From Knufia peltigerae (Eukaryota; Ascomycota; Eurotiomycetes; Chaetothyriales; Trichomeriaceae): a DNA stretch of 64,000 bases. The notes beneath the pieces are model-generated. The model did no database searches and was not told the origin of the DNA. It worked only from the letters and a program-made list of their open reading frames with translations. The stretch covers positions 124,001 to 188,000 of the forward strand of contig JAPDRN010000064.1 in assembly GCA_030247855.1 (NCBI GenBank). Reading direction: 5' to 3'. This document shows positions 1-11,109 of the stretch, piece by piece (position 1 is the first letter of the stretch; every line of letters starts with the position of its first letter). Both the position numbers and the translations under genes were made by a program.

Positions 1-2690
1 CGTGGGTGCAAGGACGTTATTCTCGGCCTCAATGACGTAGAAGAGTGGATGCTCAGGATGTTTGACGAATTTTCGAGGTGTATATGAGAGTGGAATGTTG
101 TCTTGCAGTAAGTTCTTTGACAAATCCTCAATGGTGAAGATCCTGAGGAAAGCTGTTAGTGAGATACTCTCTGACATAATGAAGTAATGCTAGCATAATG
201 AGGGGTTTTCAGAAGGAACAATTGGTTAATTTTGAATTCCACATAAAAGTTCTCGGTAAGAGCATAGTTATGGGTTCATCATAGAAAAGCGTAAAAACGG
301 CAAACAAGCAAAGTGTGCTTACCTGAGATTCTGGCCTTGAATGCCCACCATCCCCTCGGGACACTGCTCGCTCGTGAAGTTCCAGACGTACTGAAGGCCA
401 GCATAGTCCAGAGGTGTCAGCATGAAGCCGTTCGTCTGTGTGTCGGTATAGCCCAGCCACGCCCGCGAGCTTAAGGCCATCACTGCATTTTGACCCTTTA
501 CCGAAACGCGGAAAAGTTTCGCCGGCTTCAATCCCAGAAATCGGGTCCTTGTGTCTGACAACTCCCCGGTGATTTCGTCTAGAACAGTGCGAAGGTAGAC
601 GCCAGAATAAAGTCCGATGTGAAGATACAAAGTGGTTCCGCCCGATGTCGAATCAGCCATACCCATGATGGATAGGGCCGAGGGTGCCGAAGTCAGTGCC
701 TGGACTGATTTGTTTTCAAGCGTCGAGTCGGGATCTAGACTAAGAATTCTAACCGTCGAATCGTCACATCCGACTGCCAGAAATGAGCTCCGCACACGGC
801 CCTCTGGGACGTCGCCTAAGCTGAGACAAGTCACCGTTCCAGTCATTTCTCTGCGTTCATCGTATTCTGCAAGTGAGCCATCTGTGTCCAGCTCAAAGTA
901 AACAATTTCACCAGAACTCAAGGCCACAGCAACTTGTCGTTCATTGGTGGTTGCTGCGACGATCGATCTATGTTGAGGTGCTGGCCATTCATTGACTCGC
1001 TTGTCAGCTCGGATATGTCGTATACCTCGGGGGTGAATCTGCAGTAGGGCGTCATCTCCCAATTGCTGTACGGCAAGGGTAGGAGCTGTTGACAAAAAGC
1101 CAGTATCCGTGACCTCCTCTACAGTCTCTCCTATGCTCAGCACAAGAGTACCTGACTTGAAAGACAAGACGATATATGCGTCATACTCGTCTTCTCTGGT
1201 CAACTTAGTCGTCCAGACAGCCTCAGGTCTGTCAGGAAGCTCTGATTCTACAATTTCAGAAACAGATAAGCCATGCTTAAGAGTCTTGAAACTACTCCGA
1301 GCGCCGGAACCGCATATTGAGTAGATCTGAGGAGCATCTTCATCGAGCAAGTTTGCTACCTTGCAGTCCATCAAAGGATTCGCCGAATCAATGCTCTGTA
1401 CCAGGTTGAGGTTGGACAGAGGTCGAGGGTGGAAATATGCAGGAGAGTAGTCTTCAGAAGGGTCTGACGGGTAGTCGCCACTGGCAAACTCCGTCTCCTC
1501 GTCGTCATCACCCAGTTTCTCGAACTGATAGAAATGATGGTTCCCATTCTCAGCACTCACGAAGAGAAACCCACTCTTCAAGATGTGCAGACTATTGGCA
1601 ACTGGGACCGTGTCAAAGTACTTGACATTCAGAGCTTGAACTTCTCCAGTGGGTTGCCCATTCTCGTCTTGAACCATCTCTATCGTCGTTTTGAATAAAT
1701 CGCCATCCTCTGTCTGCAGAAGTAGGAAGAATTGTCCTTTCATCTTGTGCATAACACCAGCAACAATGTGCCGTTTTCGTTCGGGGTTCTCAAGTATACC
1801 CCTCCTTCGAGGTATGGGAACTCGGAAGGCGTCTTGGTTGGAATGTCGATAGGTGATATTGTCCTCTGCACACACAAGAACACCGCTGGGCCCATCAGAA
1901 CCGCCGGGAACCTGGAACAACTTCGTGGCGTCCCGGGCAACGGGCTCGGCCCATTTACGGACAACATGGTTTAAACCCAAGTCGAGCTCGTAGTAGACCA
2001 GAAGTTTTTCAACCTCTTCGAATGCTTGGCCACTGGGATCTTGGTCCACCTCAGTGTAATCGACCTCCAGTGCGGCAAAAATGGGATTTTCATATCCTAC
2101 GTCCAGCGCGATACAATCAAAAACCAGTGTCTGGGGCTTGTGGGCTTCAAGTGGTGACGATATTGTCAATTCAGCTTGAGCATTTCTGTTAAGGACGTAA
2201 ACAAGTTTGTTCTTTTCCACCGACGCGATGATGCATGCTCTTCCCTTCGGATCGGCTGCAAGGTATTGGCCAGGTATGACACGGCGAATGCCTGATTTTC
2301 CGTAGGTTTCAAGGTGTACACGATTGAAGCGGTTTTGTTCGCGGACATATTCGAGTATGGTAATCCGTCCAGAATCAGATCCGACAATCAGATAGTCTGG
2401 GACACTGGTCAGCTCACGCTAGGATATCAGGGCAGAAATGATTCACCTTTACTGCTCCCTGCTAGCCGGAAAGATGCGAGGCTCCTGATGATACCGAAGC
2501 AGTCTTGGGTGAACAACGGGGAGATCTTCCCTTGGGTGGCATCGGGTCTGTGTATGGTGAGCTTCGAGCCAGATGCTGTGATGATCTGTTGCTCTTTTGT
2601 ACCGGCAAATTGACCCAACACTGCAGAGGTGATGGCAGCTGGCGGCTGTATAGTCAAGCTATACATAAACATAGAACTTGTGGTCGCCAT
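1..2690 (-). CDS. RSE1: Splicing factor 3B subunit 3 (Rse1/SF3B3), 3' end beyond the window
   Basis: SF3b subunit of the U2 snRNP, a nuclear beta-propeller scaffold for branch-site recognition (family knowledge). Three exons are read: 2447-2690, 323-2396 and 1-142, separated by introns 2397-2446 and 143-322. Together they give 820 residues of about 1,200, so the C-terminal third lies outside the window. The N-terminus reads MFMYSLTIQPPAAI, then GTKEQ, GIIRSLASFRLAGSSK and GSDSGRITILEYVREQNRF, all hallmarks of the family. CPEGMVGIQGQNLR spans the second intron and LSYTPRKFVKHPEHPLFYVI follows. The start ATG at 2688-2690 lies in a CACCATGG context. It is divergent from the HET gene. Confidence 0.95.
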
Positions 2691-3468
2691 GGTGGAAGAG
2701 GTTCAGGCCGCGATCGTTGGATCGGGCTGATCGAGAATACTGTCGCGACAACGCCGAGTTAATTCACCCTGACATAGGATGTGCCATGCTAACGTAGTCA
2801 GGACGAACAGAAATGATGATATACAAGAAGTCTCGAGAGGAGGCGCCAAACACGAGGGATGTTCGAGCAATGTCTGCAAAAAGAGACCTTCCGCTACTGT
2901 TGTACCTGCGCCGTTGTCAAAAAATGTTCAAAACGCCAAGCCTCATTAGTACTTTTACTCGCCGCCCTTATGATAGACTCGACGCTTACCTTGTCTGTCT
3001 GTTAAACATCTTGTGACAGCGAGATGCATATACCTGGCTCGAGACCTCACGATACATGCTGAAGTTGCACACAAACTCTCGAGCAAGGGTCTCATGTTGA
3101 TCTTTGAATCATGAAACGCCGGACTCTTGTCTCGGTATCGTGAAATTCCTATGAGCCAACGATGCCGAGAGCGCATCCACTTTCCTGCTCTAGATTGTCA
3201 GGCAACAGCAGCCTTACAAAACTGGTGTCTGCGAAGGGGGCCAAAATCAGTTTCGGCTGTGGCAGTGACAAGTAGGTCGCGATGTTGCCTGTTCTCCAAA
3301 TGCCATGATATGATAGACTTCTTTCTCTCAGCACGCTCGAATGTCAAAGCTATGTATCACTCTAATCCGCCGTCGAAGTTGCAAGTATCTAGCATTTCTT
3401 TTCGGTTTTCAGACTTCCGCATTCTTGCTTTCCTCTTGTAGCTTTCCTTCTCAAATCGGAAACCAAGT
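2691..3468. other. Intergenic, divergent promoter region RSE1 / HET gene
   Basis: About 780 bp between two divergently transcribed genes. Short ORFs here lack family features. Beyond pyrimidine-rich tracts close to both starts I see nothing distinctive. Confidence 0.5.
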
Positions 3469-6030
3469 ATGACTACGAATTCTAGCAACGAAGATATCAC
3501 CAAGCTGGATGCTGATAAATCGGCTTCTGCTGCCTGCGAACGAGATGATGCTGGTGCGCAATGCAATGGCAAACCGGAGCAGGGTGAGCACATTAGCGAA
3601 ACATCTACAATGCTCTCGTCTACATGTGGTGCTTCCTGCGATCGATGTCTCAAGCCCATTGAAGGCGTCCGCTACAAATGTGAAAATTGTCCAGACTTTG
3701 ATTATTGCACTCAATGCGTGAAATTGGCCTCCTCGATTCACCCAGGTCACAGTTTTGTGGCTCTGAAAGGTTCTCGGCGCCTAGAGGGGGATGAACTCAG
3801 CAGGCACGTTCGACCCATGGACGAAGTCCTTGACCCTGTGACCTTTCAACTACGGGGTCAGAGTTCAGATTTTCCCTCACAATGCTGCATGTCATGCCAG
3901 CCAGTAACCGTTCCTCTCCCGGCGTTGGACGTTATTCTACAGGACAAAAAATTCCGTGAACAGAAACAGAAGACTCTCCAACTCAGCTGGCCGGCTCGTC
4001 TTTCCAGTCTCGTTGAAGCAACTGTTGGAGGCTGCGCATTTTGTTCCATGGTTTTACACAAGTTCTTCGGTCCAGGAAATGCTATCTTATTCACCTACCA
4101 ACCTGAAATCCCCTGGATGTGCAAATCGAATGAAGAAAGGCGACAAGGTGTGGTGTCTCATGCCATGCATCTGCTTACATTGATGAAGAATGATGAATTC
4201 GGTTTCACTGTAGAGCCGGTCCGGACCGAGGGATCTGTCAAGTTTGATGTCAACCGGCTCCGTATCGAGCTAAGGCAAGCCAAGCAAGGAAAGGAAGTCC
4301 TGAGTCAAGTCTTAGCAAACCGAGGGCGGCAATACTTCGAGGTGGATGTGTATGCGGCGGAGGACAATCCAGCTGCCGCTTTCATAAGTCGTCGACCGCC
4401 AAATGCATCACCTTCCTTACCAGGTGGACTTCAGCAAATCAAGACTTGGCTTGGTAAATGCGAGCAGGAGCATGGTCAGGCCTGCGGCTCTACCACATCT
4501 CGCCTCCCTAAACGTGTTATTGATGTCTCGGACCTTAGCACTCTCCGCCTCGTGGAGACAACCAAAGACTCGAGAGGCCGCTACGTGGCACTGAGCTATT
4601 GTTGGGGAAAGGTACAAGAATTTCAGACGACGACAGAAACAATACAAGAAAAGCTTGATGGTTTCGCACCCTCTGCTCTCCCTCAAACACTCCAAGACGC
4701 TGCCACGATTACGAACGCACTTGGCATCGAGTTCCTCTGGGTGGACTCTATCTGCATATTGCAAGACGATCAAGTGGATAAGATGACACAAGTTAATCAC
4801 ATGGCTGAAATTTACAAGCATTCCACCGTGACACTTTCAGCTAGCAAAGCGGATGATGCCAGTAAAGGCTTCCTTCTAGACGAAGCGAATCCTGACACTG
4901 GCTTGTGGAAAAACCTTGTCCCTCTGGCCTTTCCCTTGCCTGAACCAACTGCGAGCTGTATCGACGACGTCTTTAATAAACCACGCACTGTGTTTGGAAC
5001 CATCTGGCTATGTGACGAGGATCGGGGCATGATGGAGTCTTTTCGCAGCCCCGTTGACAGGCGTGGTTGGTGTCTCCAGGAGAAACTCCTATCCAGCAGA
5101 CTCTTATCATATGGGAGATGGCCGACCTGGAAATGTGCTCTCAGCATGCAGAGCGATGGGGGATTCCACCCACTCCTGCGAGGTACACAGCACGAGCGCC
5201 GTCTCTCCACCTTGCTCTTGGAACATGGACATCATCCTTCAGAGAATCCGCTCGGTCTTCACACGGCTCATCAAATACTGCAATGTTGGTCCAAACTGGT
5301 CAATGAATACACGCAGCGTGAATTCAGTCTGAAATCCGATCGTCTCCCTGCCATAGGTGGTATAGCTTCTGAAATATCTCGCGTCCTTGGGATGGCATAT
5401 GTGGCTGGTTTGTGGCAAACGAATCTCTTACATGACCTCATGTGGACGGCCAAGGTAAAAGAGTGGCTGAATCGAGTCGAGGGCTACGCCGGACCTTCTT
5501 GGTCTTGGGCTGCGCTTGACTGTCCGGTCACCTATGACGAAGTCACGGAAGACTCCATTGCCATGGCTCGCGTCATTCGCCATCAGCTCGAAGAGGCGCC
5601 GACTGGGCCATACGGTGAGGTGCAAGGTGGTAGCATTGACATCGAAGGTTCTTTCACTCGAGTCGAAAAGGCTGATGTGGTTTCAATTCTCCAAGATCAA
5701 AGCATGGCGCAGCCTCCGCCCAGAAACAACAATGCGCTAGAGTGGTATCGTCAGATTATGGAATTCGTCAACAATCAACCAAAGAACAATACTGCCAAAG
5801 AGGAAAACTGGATCGAGACCCTGCCTGACGAGATGTTCGCAATCATCACCCTTACTAGGGACTGGCGGATTGTGCATGAAGAACGCATGACTGGAACCTT
5901 TTTCTCTGGCTTGTTGTTGCGTAAAATTGACGGCGGTTACGAAAGGATTGGCAGTTTCATGAACGAGAACCGCGAATGGATGGGCCGAACTGTGGCTCTC
6001 CGACAGAGGCAGATTGTGACACTTTTGTGA
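3469..6030 (+). CDS. ZZ zinc finger - HET domain protein
   Basis: Single exon, 853 residues. An N-terminal ZZ-type zinc finger has its ligands visible: C57, C60, C71, C74, C80, C83, H91 and H94. The HET domain (PF06985) begins near residue 372 with YVALSYCWG and continues through ALPQTLQDA, LWVDSICI and MAEIYKHSTVTLSAS. HET proteins mediate vegetative (heterokaryon) incompatibility or related cell-death responses; many copies have unknown partners. The ZZ finger probably serves protein binding (inference). The coding region is intact, with no intron needed and no frameshift. Confidence 0.9.
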   Translation: MTTNSSNEDITKLDADKSASAACERDDAGAQCNGKPEQGEHISETSTMLSSTCGASCDRCLKPIEGVRYKCENCPDFDYCTQCVKLASSIHPGHSFVALKGSRRLEGDELSRHVRPMDEVLDPVTFQLRGQSSDFPSQCCMSCQPVTVPLPALDVILQDKKFREQKQKTLQLSWPARLSSLVEATVGGCAFCSMVLHKFFGPGNAILFTYQPEIPWMCKSNEERRQGVVSHAMHLLTLMKNDEFGFTVEPVRTEGSVKFDVNRLRIELRQAKQGKEVLSQVLANRGRQYFEVDVYAAEDNPAAAFISRRPPNASPSLPGGLQQIKTWLGKCEQEHGQACGSTTSRLPKRVIDVSDLSTLRLVETTKDSRGRYVALSYCWGKVQEFQTTTETIQEKLDGFAPSALPQTLQDAATITNALGIEFLWVDSICILQDDQVDKMTQVNHMAEIYKHSTVTLSASKADDASKGFLLDEANPDTGLWKNLVPLAFPLPEPTASCIDDVFNKPRTVFGTIWLCDEDRGMMESFRSPVDRRGWCLQEKLLSSRLLSYGRWPTWKCALSMQSDGGFHPLLRGTQHERRLSTLLLEHGHHPSENPLGLHTAHQILQCWSKLVNEYTQREFSLKSDRLPAIGGIASEISRVLGMAYVAGLWQTNLLHDLMWTAKVKEWLNRVEGYAGPSWSWAALDCPVTYDEVTEDSIAMARVIRHQLEEAPTGPYGEVQGGSIDIEGSFTRVEKADVVSILQDQSMAQPPPRNNNALEWYRQIMEFVNNQPKNNTAKEENWIETLPDEMFAIITLTRDWRIVHEERMTGTFFSGLLLRKIDGGYERIGSFMNENREWMGRTVALRQRQIVTLL

Positions 6031-7068
6031 GATGGTGTTAGAAGTCCTGTCGCCGAAAGTAGCCAAAGGTTGGAGTAAAGTGCATCAAATTGAGTTGGTG
6101 GTTGGTCAAGAGGATTGATTCAACTCACGGCGGCGCGAGCTGCCTTGTAGCATAGCATCCAGCGGCAATAGTTGGTCCGTGTTCGTTGGAATCCAACTTT
6201 CAACGAATTGCGCCGAGATATATCGAAATTATCCCGAAAAAACTTCATTCCGGGTTTTCCTAGCCGTTTCGCGATACTAGTGTGTAAAGGTCAACCCTTG
6301 CTGGAGTACAAACTCTCCTTCGCCCACATTGCGTGATCATTCAGGTCACTCATGGCCAGGGTGGCGCGCCATGCGACAAGAGCTTGACACTTATGAGCAG
6401 CCATGGCGGATTCAAGGAGACACGGCATGGTGGTGTTATAGGTGGCGAAACAGGCAATTCATCGATTAATGAGGTGTCTCTGGGTCAAAGCCGCCAAAGA
6501 TATCCTCACGTCCAGGTCAATGCTATCTGTCGGGTCAAAGTAGCTTTGTTACAGGTGGCTCAAATGGCCGGCGGTTCCAGAGGTCAGTGAGCGTCATTAC
6601 CTAAAAGGAGGCAAGCTCTCAATTCTACCTCGACTGCTCACATTCCTCACTTACCTCCTGGTATGATCATGGCTATACCCTCTACAATCAAGTCCAGGAT
6701 AGCCTTCCACGCAACCATTCGATTCTGTGGACAATGCAAAAGCAACCGGATCATGTAGGCAATGGACATTGGAGTTCTTAGGCCGGATCCGAAACTCTTT
6801 CCCCCAAACATAGAGAATGACCAGCCCGATTGTCCAAGTCAGAGACCTATTGAATCAAGATTCCTCGAAGCTTGTACCTGGGACCGTGCCAGCCTTGTCT
6901 TGGAGTGCAACGTCAAAGGTCGTCAAAATGACAACTTGATATCTCTCCATAACAACCTCTTTCTATAGAATCTCTATATAGTCTTTCTCTAGTTATCTGT
7001 ACTAGCATTGTGAGTTATGAAGATCCATTCAATATGGAATGACGAGAAAACACCAGTACTGAGGGCCC
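6031..7068. other. Intergenic
   Basis: About 1 kb separating the HET gene from the 3' end of the dehydratase gene. ORFs below 90 codons here show no recognisable domain. I see no RNA gene or repeat. Confidence 0.5.
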
Positions 7069-8052
7069 TCAGATCCCCAGCGACGTCTTCAGACTCTCCC
7101 ACGAAGCTTTCCCTCGCCGGGCCCAATATTCGGGGTCCCTTTCCTCCATTTTCATGTCTCGATGGAATACCTCTAAACTGACCCATCCTTTCCATCCCTT
7201 CCGAACGAGCCAAGCATGCGTGATGTCCTCCATGGGCAGATAGGCTCCTTGTTCATCTTCCCGAGGGAAAAGCCTACCGTACGTACACCATGAGTGCACC
7301 CCGTACTTGTCTTCGTCGTAGGCCGGATGTCCGGGCCAGATGGGAGGAGACATCCGTTCTGCGTCACTCAATTGGACGTAGACGATCTTGTCCCTCGGGC
7401 AAACATCCAAAAACCTTTGGATCGAATCTCGTAACGCAGCAGTCCCACCGGGTCGTAGGCCAGAGGAATCTGTAGGGTCCGCCCACAGTCGGGCAAGGAC
7501 GTGGTACGTGTCGAGACAGAGACCAAAGTTGGGACGGTCCACCTTCTGCACGACGTTCAATGATTCCTCCCAGTCGGCCACACAGGTGCCCCAACCCAGA
7601 GCCTCGTAGGCAAACGACACCGGCGGCTGGCGTTGCAAGCCCAGATCCGCGAGTGCTCGCAGTTCGTCGACGATCAGCCTTTCGTCACACATCGCTCTTC
7701 TGTCGTCATTGCTAGGGATTTGAATGACGCTCGTACCAAGTTCGTGCACGAGGTCGAGCCATTCAGAAGCTTTCTCAAGTCGACTTTCCAAAGGTGTGGT
7801 AGGATCACCCTCGAAGTTGTCGAAAGAGCCAAAGCATAGAATTTCTAAGCCAGCTTTGGCACAAAGAGCGCGGATTTCTTTGGCCGCAGCGAGGCTGGGT
7901 TTTCCCAATCGATCCCTAAAAGCGTCGAAGTCGGTTATGAACAATTCGATGCCTTCAAACTCGGCGGCTTTAGCTGCCTCGATCTTGCTTTCGAGAGTAT
8001 GTGTCTGGTGCCAGCCCATGGACACGGTCGATATAGCCAATCTATGAGACAT
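7069..8052 (-). CDS. 3-dehydroshikimate dehydratase-like TIM-barrel protein
   Basis: Sugar phosphate isomerase/epimerase fold (PF01261), 327 residues, one exon. It starts at the ATG of MSHRLAISTVSMG; an upstream in-frame extension begins only at TTG. The LAISTVSMG opening and the candidate metal ligands E140 (FAYE), D171 (CLDTYH), Q217 (VQLSD) and E284 (SLEVFH) match the fungal Qa-4/QutC-type and bacterial QsuB-type dehydratases, which convert 3-dehydroshikimate to protocatechuate with a divalent metal. A related sugar isomerase remains possible. The nearby carboxymuconate-cyclase-like gene acts further along the same route, which supports the call. Confidence 0.75.
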   Translation of the reverse strand: MSHRLAISTVSMGWHQTHTLESKIEAAKAAEFEGIELFITDFDAFRDRLGKPSLAAAKEIRALCAKAGLEILCFGSFDNFEGDPTTPLESRLEKASEWLDLVHELGTSVIQIPSNDDRRAMCDERLIVDELRALADLGLQRQPPVSFAYEALGWGTCVADWEESLNVVQKVDRPNFGLCLDTYHVLARLWADPTDSSGLRPGGTAALRDSIQRFLDVCPRDKIVYVQLSDAERMSPPIWPGHPAYDEDKYGVHSWCTYGRLFPREDEQGAYLPMEDITHAWLVRKGWKGWVSLEVFHRDMKMEERDPEYWARRGKASWESLKTSLGI

Positions 8053-8465
8053 CTGCGACGTTTCATATCGCCATAAAGCACCTTCATTGATGATTGAGGA
8101 TCCAGGGATCAACTAATGCAGCCCTTAATATGACGACGCCGTTGCACATACGCGGCATATGCTGTGCCGTATATAGTGACTAGCGAATCTTGCAAGGCTA
8201 GAGAGGGAATAGAACTGTAGGTACGGAGTACAGAGTATCTAACTCGAGTCTGTGAAAGGATGTGACAGATGTTGTCATATTGGAATAAAGCAAAAACAGT
8301 ACATGCGTACTTCTTCCTTATCTAATTTGCATTGATGTCATCAATCTGTGTGGTAGCTTGAAGATGTCGAAAAAGCTACATATCTCACTGCGGCACACCA
8401 TGCCATAATCCAACAAGAGGTATGTATATAATTAATCTGCACCAACAGCTAGGACTCTCCACTCA
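8053..8465. other. Intergenic with one GTACGGAGTAC word
   Basis: AT-rich promoter side of the dehydratase gene. The 11-mer GTACGGAGTAC lies at 8221-8231 and recurs, in either orientation, in other intergenic regions of this window. Confidence 0.5.
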
Positions 8466-8771
8466 CTAGGAGGGTTGTCCTCCGTGAACCGAGCCATGTG
8501 GGCTCATGTTCATGTTGGGACTCGCAGGTGGTGCGGGTGTCGCCTTTCCTTTACAACGTGGGTCACCCAAGGCAAGGTTCTGGTGTACGCCTATCAAGGT
8601 GGAATCGCAAATGGCGAAGACGGTGTCAGATACACACAAGAACTGACCTGGATATTTGCAATCTACCCACGTCGAAACTGGAACAACCTGGGGAGCTGGC
8701 ATGGCGACTGCGAATGGTGCCAATGCCATGGTCATCAAGAAGACCTTTGCGGTGATGGTATATAGATGCAT
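8466..8771 (-). CDS. Small secreted cysteine-containing protein
   Basis: 101 residues, start ATG at 8769-8771. Residues 1-23 form a signal peptide with a hydrophobic core (VFLMTMALAPFAVA) and probable cleavage after AVA. The mature part has four cysteines (C38, C46, C55, C73) in a CxxxxQFLCxxxTVFAIC arrangement. This resembles the small four-cysteine secreted domain common in Pezizomycotina, sometimes annotated as carbohydrate-binding-like. A Pro/Met/His-rich tail follows. The function is unknown; an extracellular role, possibly at the cell wall, is an inference. Confidence 0.6.
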   Translation of the reverse strand: MHLYTITAKVFLMTMALAPFAVAMPAPQVVPVSTWVDCKYPGQFLCVSDTVFAICDSTLIGVHQNLALGDPRCKGKATPAPPASPNMNMSPHGSVHGGQPS

Positions 8772-9744
8772 TTTCGGGGTTGTGGAATTGTTTATATTTG
8801 ATTTGGAAATTTGTTAGTGATTGGGAAAGCTTTACTGACCGGACGGGTTGAGAATAGATTTGTCACCTGCTCATGTCAATACTCCGGGATTTGCCCCAGT
8901 ACATGTACATCCCACGGTCCAAGGCTGAATGAGCACCAGTTAGACAAAGCTCTTTCAGACAGCATTGTTCTTCAGAACATGCCAGCCAGTAATATATAGT
9001 CTGTGAGCGTCATTGACACAATGGGAACAAAGAATGGTCCTTGAATCTGCTAAAGCTGGGAATTTTACAGATTTGAAAGAAGCTCCTTTGTGTTATTCAA
9101 GAAGCCCGCGAGTACTCCGTACATGGTCGTCGTGATCGTGCAAGGAAGGACTATCCAGGTGTTTTGAAGTTGTGTATTCGTATTTTATCCGCCATGTTGC
9201 GGGCCGACATGGTCGGATACCGGACAAGGCTCTGTCTGGCTTGTATGCGGGGAATTTCTTATTTACTCTCGCATTCCATACTTTCTGCATCGGAAGCGGG
9301 ACATCGGACTTTTGGATTATCCACATGCCGAACCGAAACCGCCGTCTTCAATATCCATATGTACAACAATGATATGTTCGACCATGTATTCTTCCCGCTG
9401 GACGAGTGGAAGTCAATGTGCACAAGGCATTATATTTCTCAAAGAGACTTGATCAACCAGCTTCTGACAGATAGCCGAAGGTGATCGACCCTTCAGAGGC
9501 CTTACTCAGCACGCGAGTCAAGGATTTAGACCAATCGACGGGAAGATATACATGACACTAGAGAAACAGAATACCTCGACGTCAGACAAACAAAGTGATA
9601 CACCAACATTTGTCATTATTCAGACAGGACGACCAGGTCTATATCTTGATAGACTCTCCCTCTTTCCCAATTAGGGCCTTTACATCTAGACAGCATCATA
9701 TCAACTCTACTATTTCACTCTGTCCATCAAAACTACTACCCACC
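8772..9744. other. Intergenic, divergent promoter (secreted protein / lactonase-fold gene)
   Basis: About 970 bp. It contains GTACTCCGTAC at 9112-9122 (reverse complement of the word at 8221) and one CGGGCCG at 9200-9206. A pyrimidine-rich stretch precedes the ATG at 9745. No gene seen. Confidence 0.5.
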
Positions 9745-11109
9745 ATGTCCCAATCACAGAGCTTCGACTTCTTGGTCGGGACATTCAACACACCACAACT
9801 TTATACTCTTCGCTTCACACCATCCTCTCAATCGTGCTTATCGAGCACACTCAAAATCGTCCAGCGTTCTTCCGCCATCGGGTCTCATTCCTGGCTACAC
9901 CTCACCTCTCCGAGACCAGACGGGACACGCACACTCTACGCCACCGCTTGGACAGAACCACCCACCGTGGTCGCATACGCCGTGCACTCACCCACACAAA
10001 TATCACTTCTCGGCACGGCACGGACACAATCACGAAGCGGATACGTCTGCGCGAGCGACGCAGCAGTCTACTCTGCCGGGGGCGCTACAGGCGAAGTGTT
10101 CGTCATCGACCGCGAGACCGGAGGCTTTCTTCCGCAACCTTCTCAGGCAAACGGCGACACCAAACGAGACACGCCACGCTCGACGTCACCCACGCCAGTA
10201 CCGCCTCTCCAGACCATTTCCTTTCTCGACGCCTCTTCTCAGCGCGACGACGGCAGCGTCATGGACTTTGGCGGCCTCCGCCACGGCGCCCACTCGGCCG
10301 ACCTCTCGCCGGACCAGAGGGCGCTGTACGTGGCCGACATTGGGCGCAACTGCATATGGACCTTCTCGGTCTCGCCGGTCGACGGCGGCCGCGTGACGCC
10401 CGGCGAGAAGCACGTGTCGCCCCGGCCCAACGACGGCCCCAGGCACGTCTGGCCCCACCCGTCCGGTCGGTACGTGTACTGCCTGCAGGAACACACGAGC
10501 ATGGTCGACGTCTTTTCGACGTCCGACGGCGGGGTGACTCTCGAGCACGAGCAAGGCGTCCGGATCATCCCGGCCGGCGAGGTCGAGAGTGAGTTTTGGG
10601 CCGACGAGGTGCGAACGAGTTTCAGTCACGCCTCGAAGCCGCGGTACCTCTACGCCAGCACGAGGGGGTTGGACCCTCGCAGAAAGGGTTACGTGGCGGT
10701 GTACAAGCTCACGGAGGAAGGGAGGATCGACACGTCCTCTGTCGCCTCAAACGCCTCGATCTCGGCCAACGGCAGTACGAGTGGCGGCAGCGGCGGCGGC
10801 AGCGGAAGTGACCATACTACCCTCACAAATGGCAATGACAATGGTGCGAATGCAAATGCAAACACAAAAGCGGCCACCCAGGACCCGTACGCGGGCTTAC
10901 TGTGCATGTACGAGACTGCCACGAGCGGAGGGTGGGCCAACGCCGTCCAGCCGGGTCCCACGGTCGACGGGGTCGAGTACCTGGCCATGACCGACAGCGA
11001 GGAAGGGTTCGTCTTTGTTTTGAGTTGGGACGGCAAGGAGATGAAGGAGGTCGCCAGGACAAAGTTGGACGAAGGAGCTGGTGCCGCAACCGCCGTTTGG
11101 TTTTCTTGA
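9745..11109 (+). CDS. 3-carboxy-cis,cis-muconate cyclase-like (lactonase beta-propeller)
   Basis: 454 residues, one exon, starting at the ATG in CACCATG; the open frame extends 50 codons further upstream only through a non-ATG codon. The seven-bladed lactonase-type propeller (PF10282) is indicated by FLVGTFNTPQLYTLRF, GGLRHGAHSADLSPD, ALYVADIGRNCIW, RHVWPHPSGRYVYCL and a C-terminal EYLAMTDSEEGFV. Fungal members cyclise 3-carboxymuconate in the protocatechuate branch of the beta-ketoadipate pathway, in the cytosol. A Ser/Gly/Asn-rich low-complexity insert lies near residues 330-375, probably a surface loop. It stands about 1.7 kb from the dehydroshikimate-dehydratase-like gene. Confidence 0.8.
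   Translation: MSQSQSFDFLVGTFNTPQLYTLRFTPSSQSCLSSTLKIVQRSSAIGSHSWLHLTSPRPDGTRTLYATAWTEPPTVVAYAVHSPTQISLLGTARTQSRSGYVCASDAAVYSAGGATGEVFVIDRETGGFLPQPSQANGDTKRDTPRSTSPTPVPPLQTISFLDASSQRDDGSVMDFGGLRHGAHSADLSPDQRALYVADIGRNCIWTFSVSPVDGGRVTPGEKHVSPRPNDGPRHVWPHPSGRYVYCLQEHTSMVDVFSTSDGGVTLEHEQGVRIIPAGEVESEFWADEVRTSFSHASKPRYLYASTRGLDPRRKGYVAVYKLTEEGRIDTSSVASNASISANGSTSGGSGGGSGSDHTTLTNGNDNGANANANTKAATQDPYAGLLCMYETATSGGWANAVQPGPTVDGVEYLAMTDSEEGFVFVLSWDGKEMKEVARTKLDEGAGAATAVWFS

Noticed and set aside
9834..10592. 252-codon plus-strand ORF, Arg-rich
   Set aside because: Out-of-frame shadow of the lactonase-propeller gene; composition reflects the GC-rich frame.
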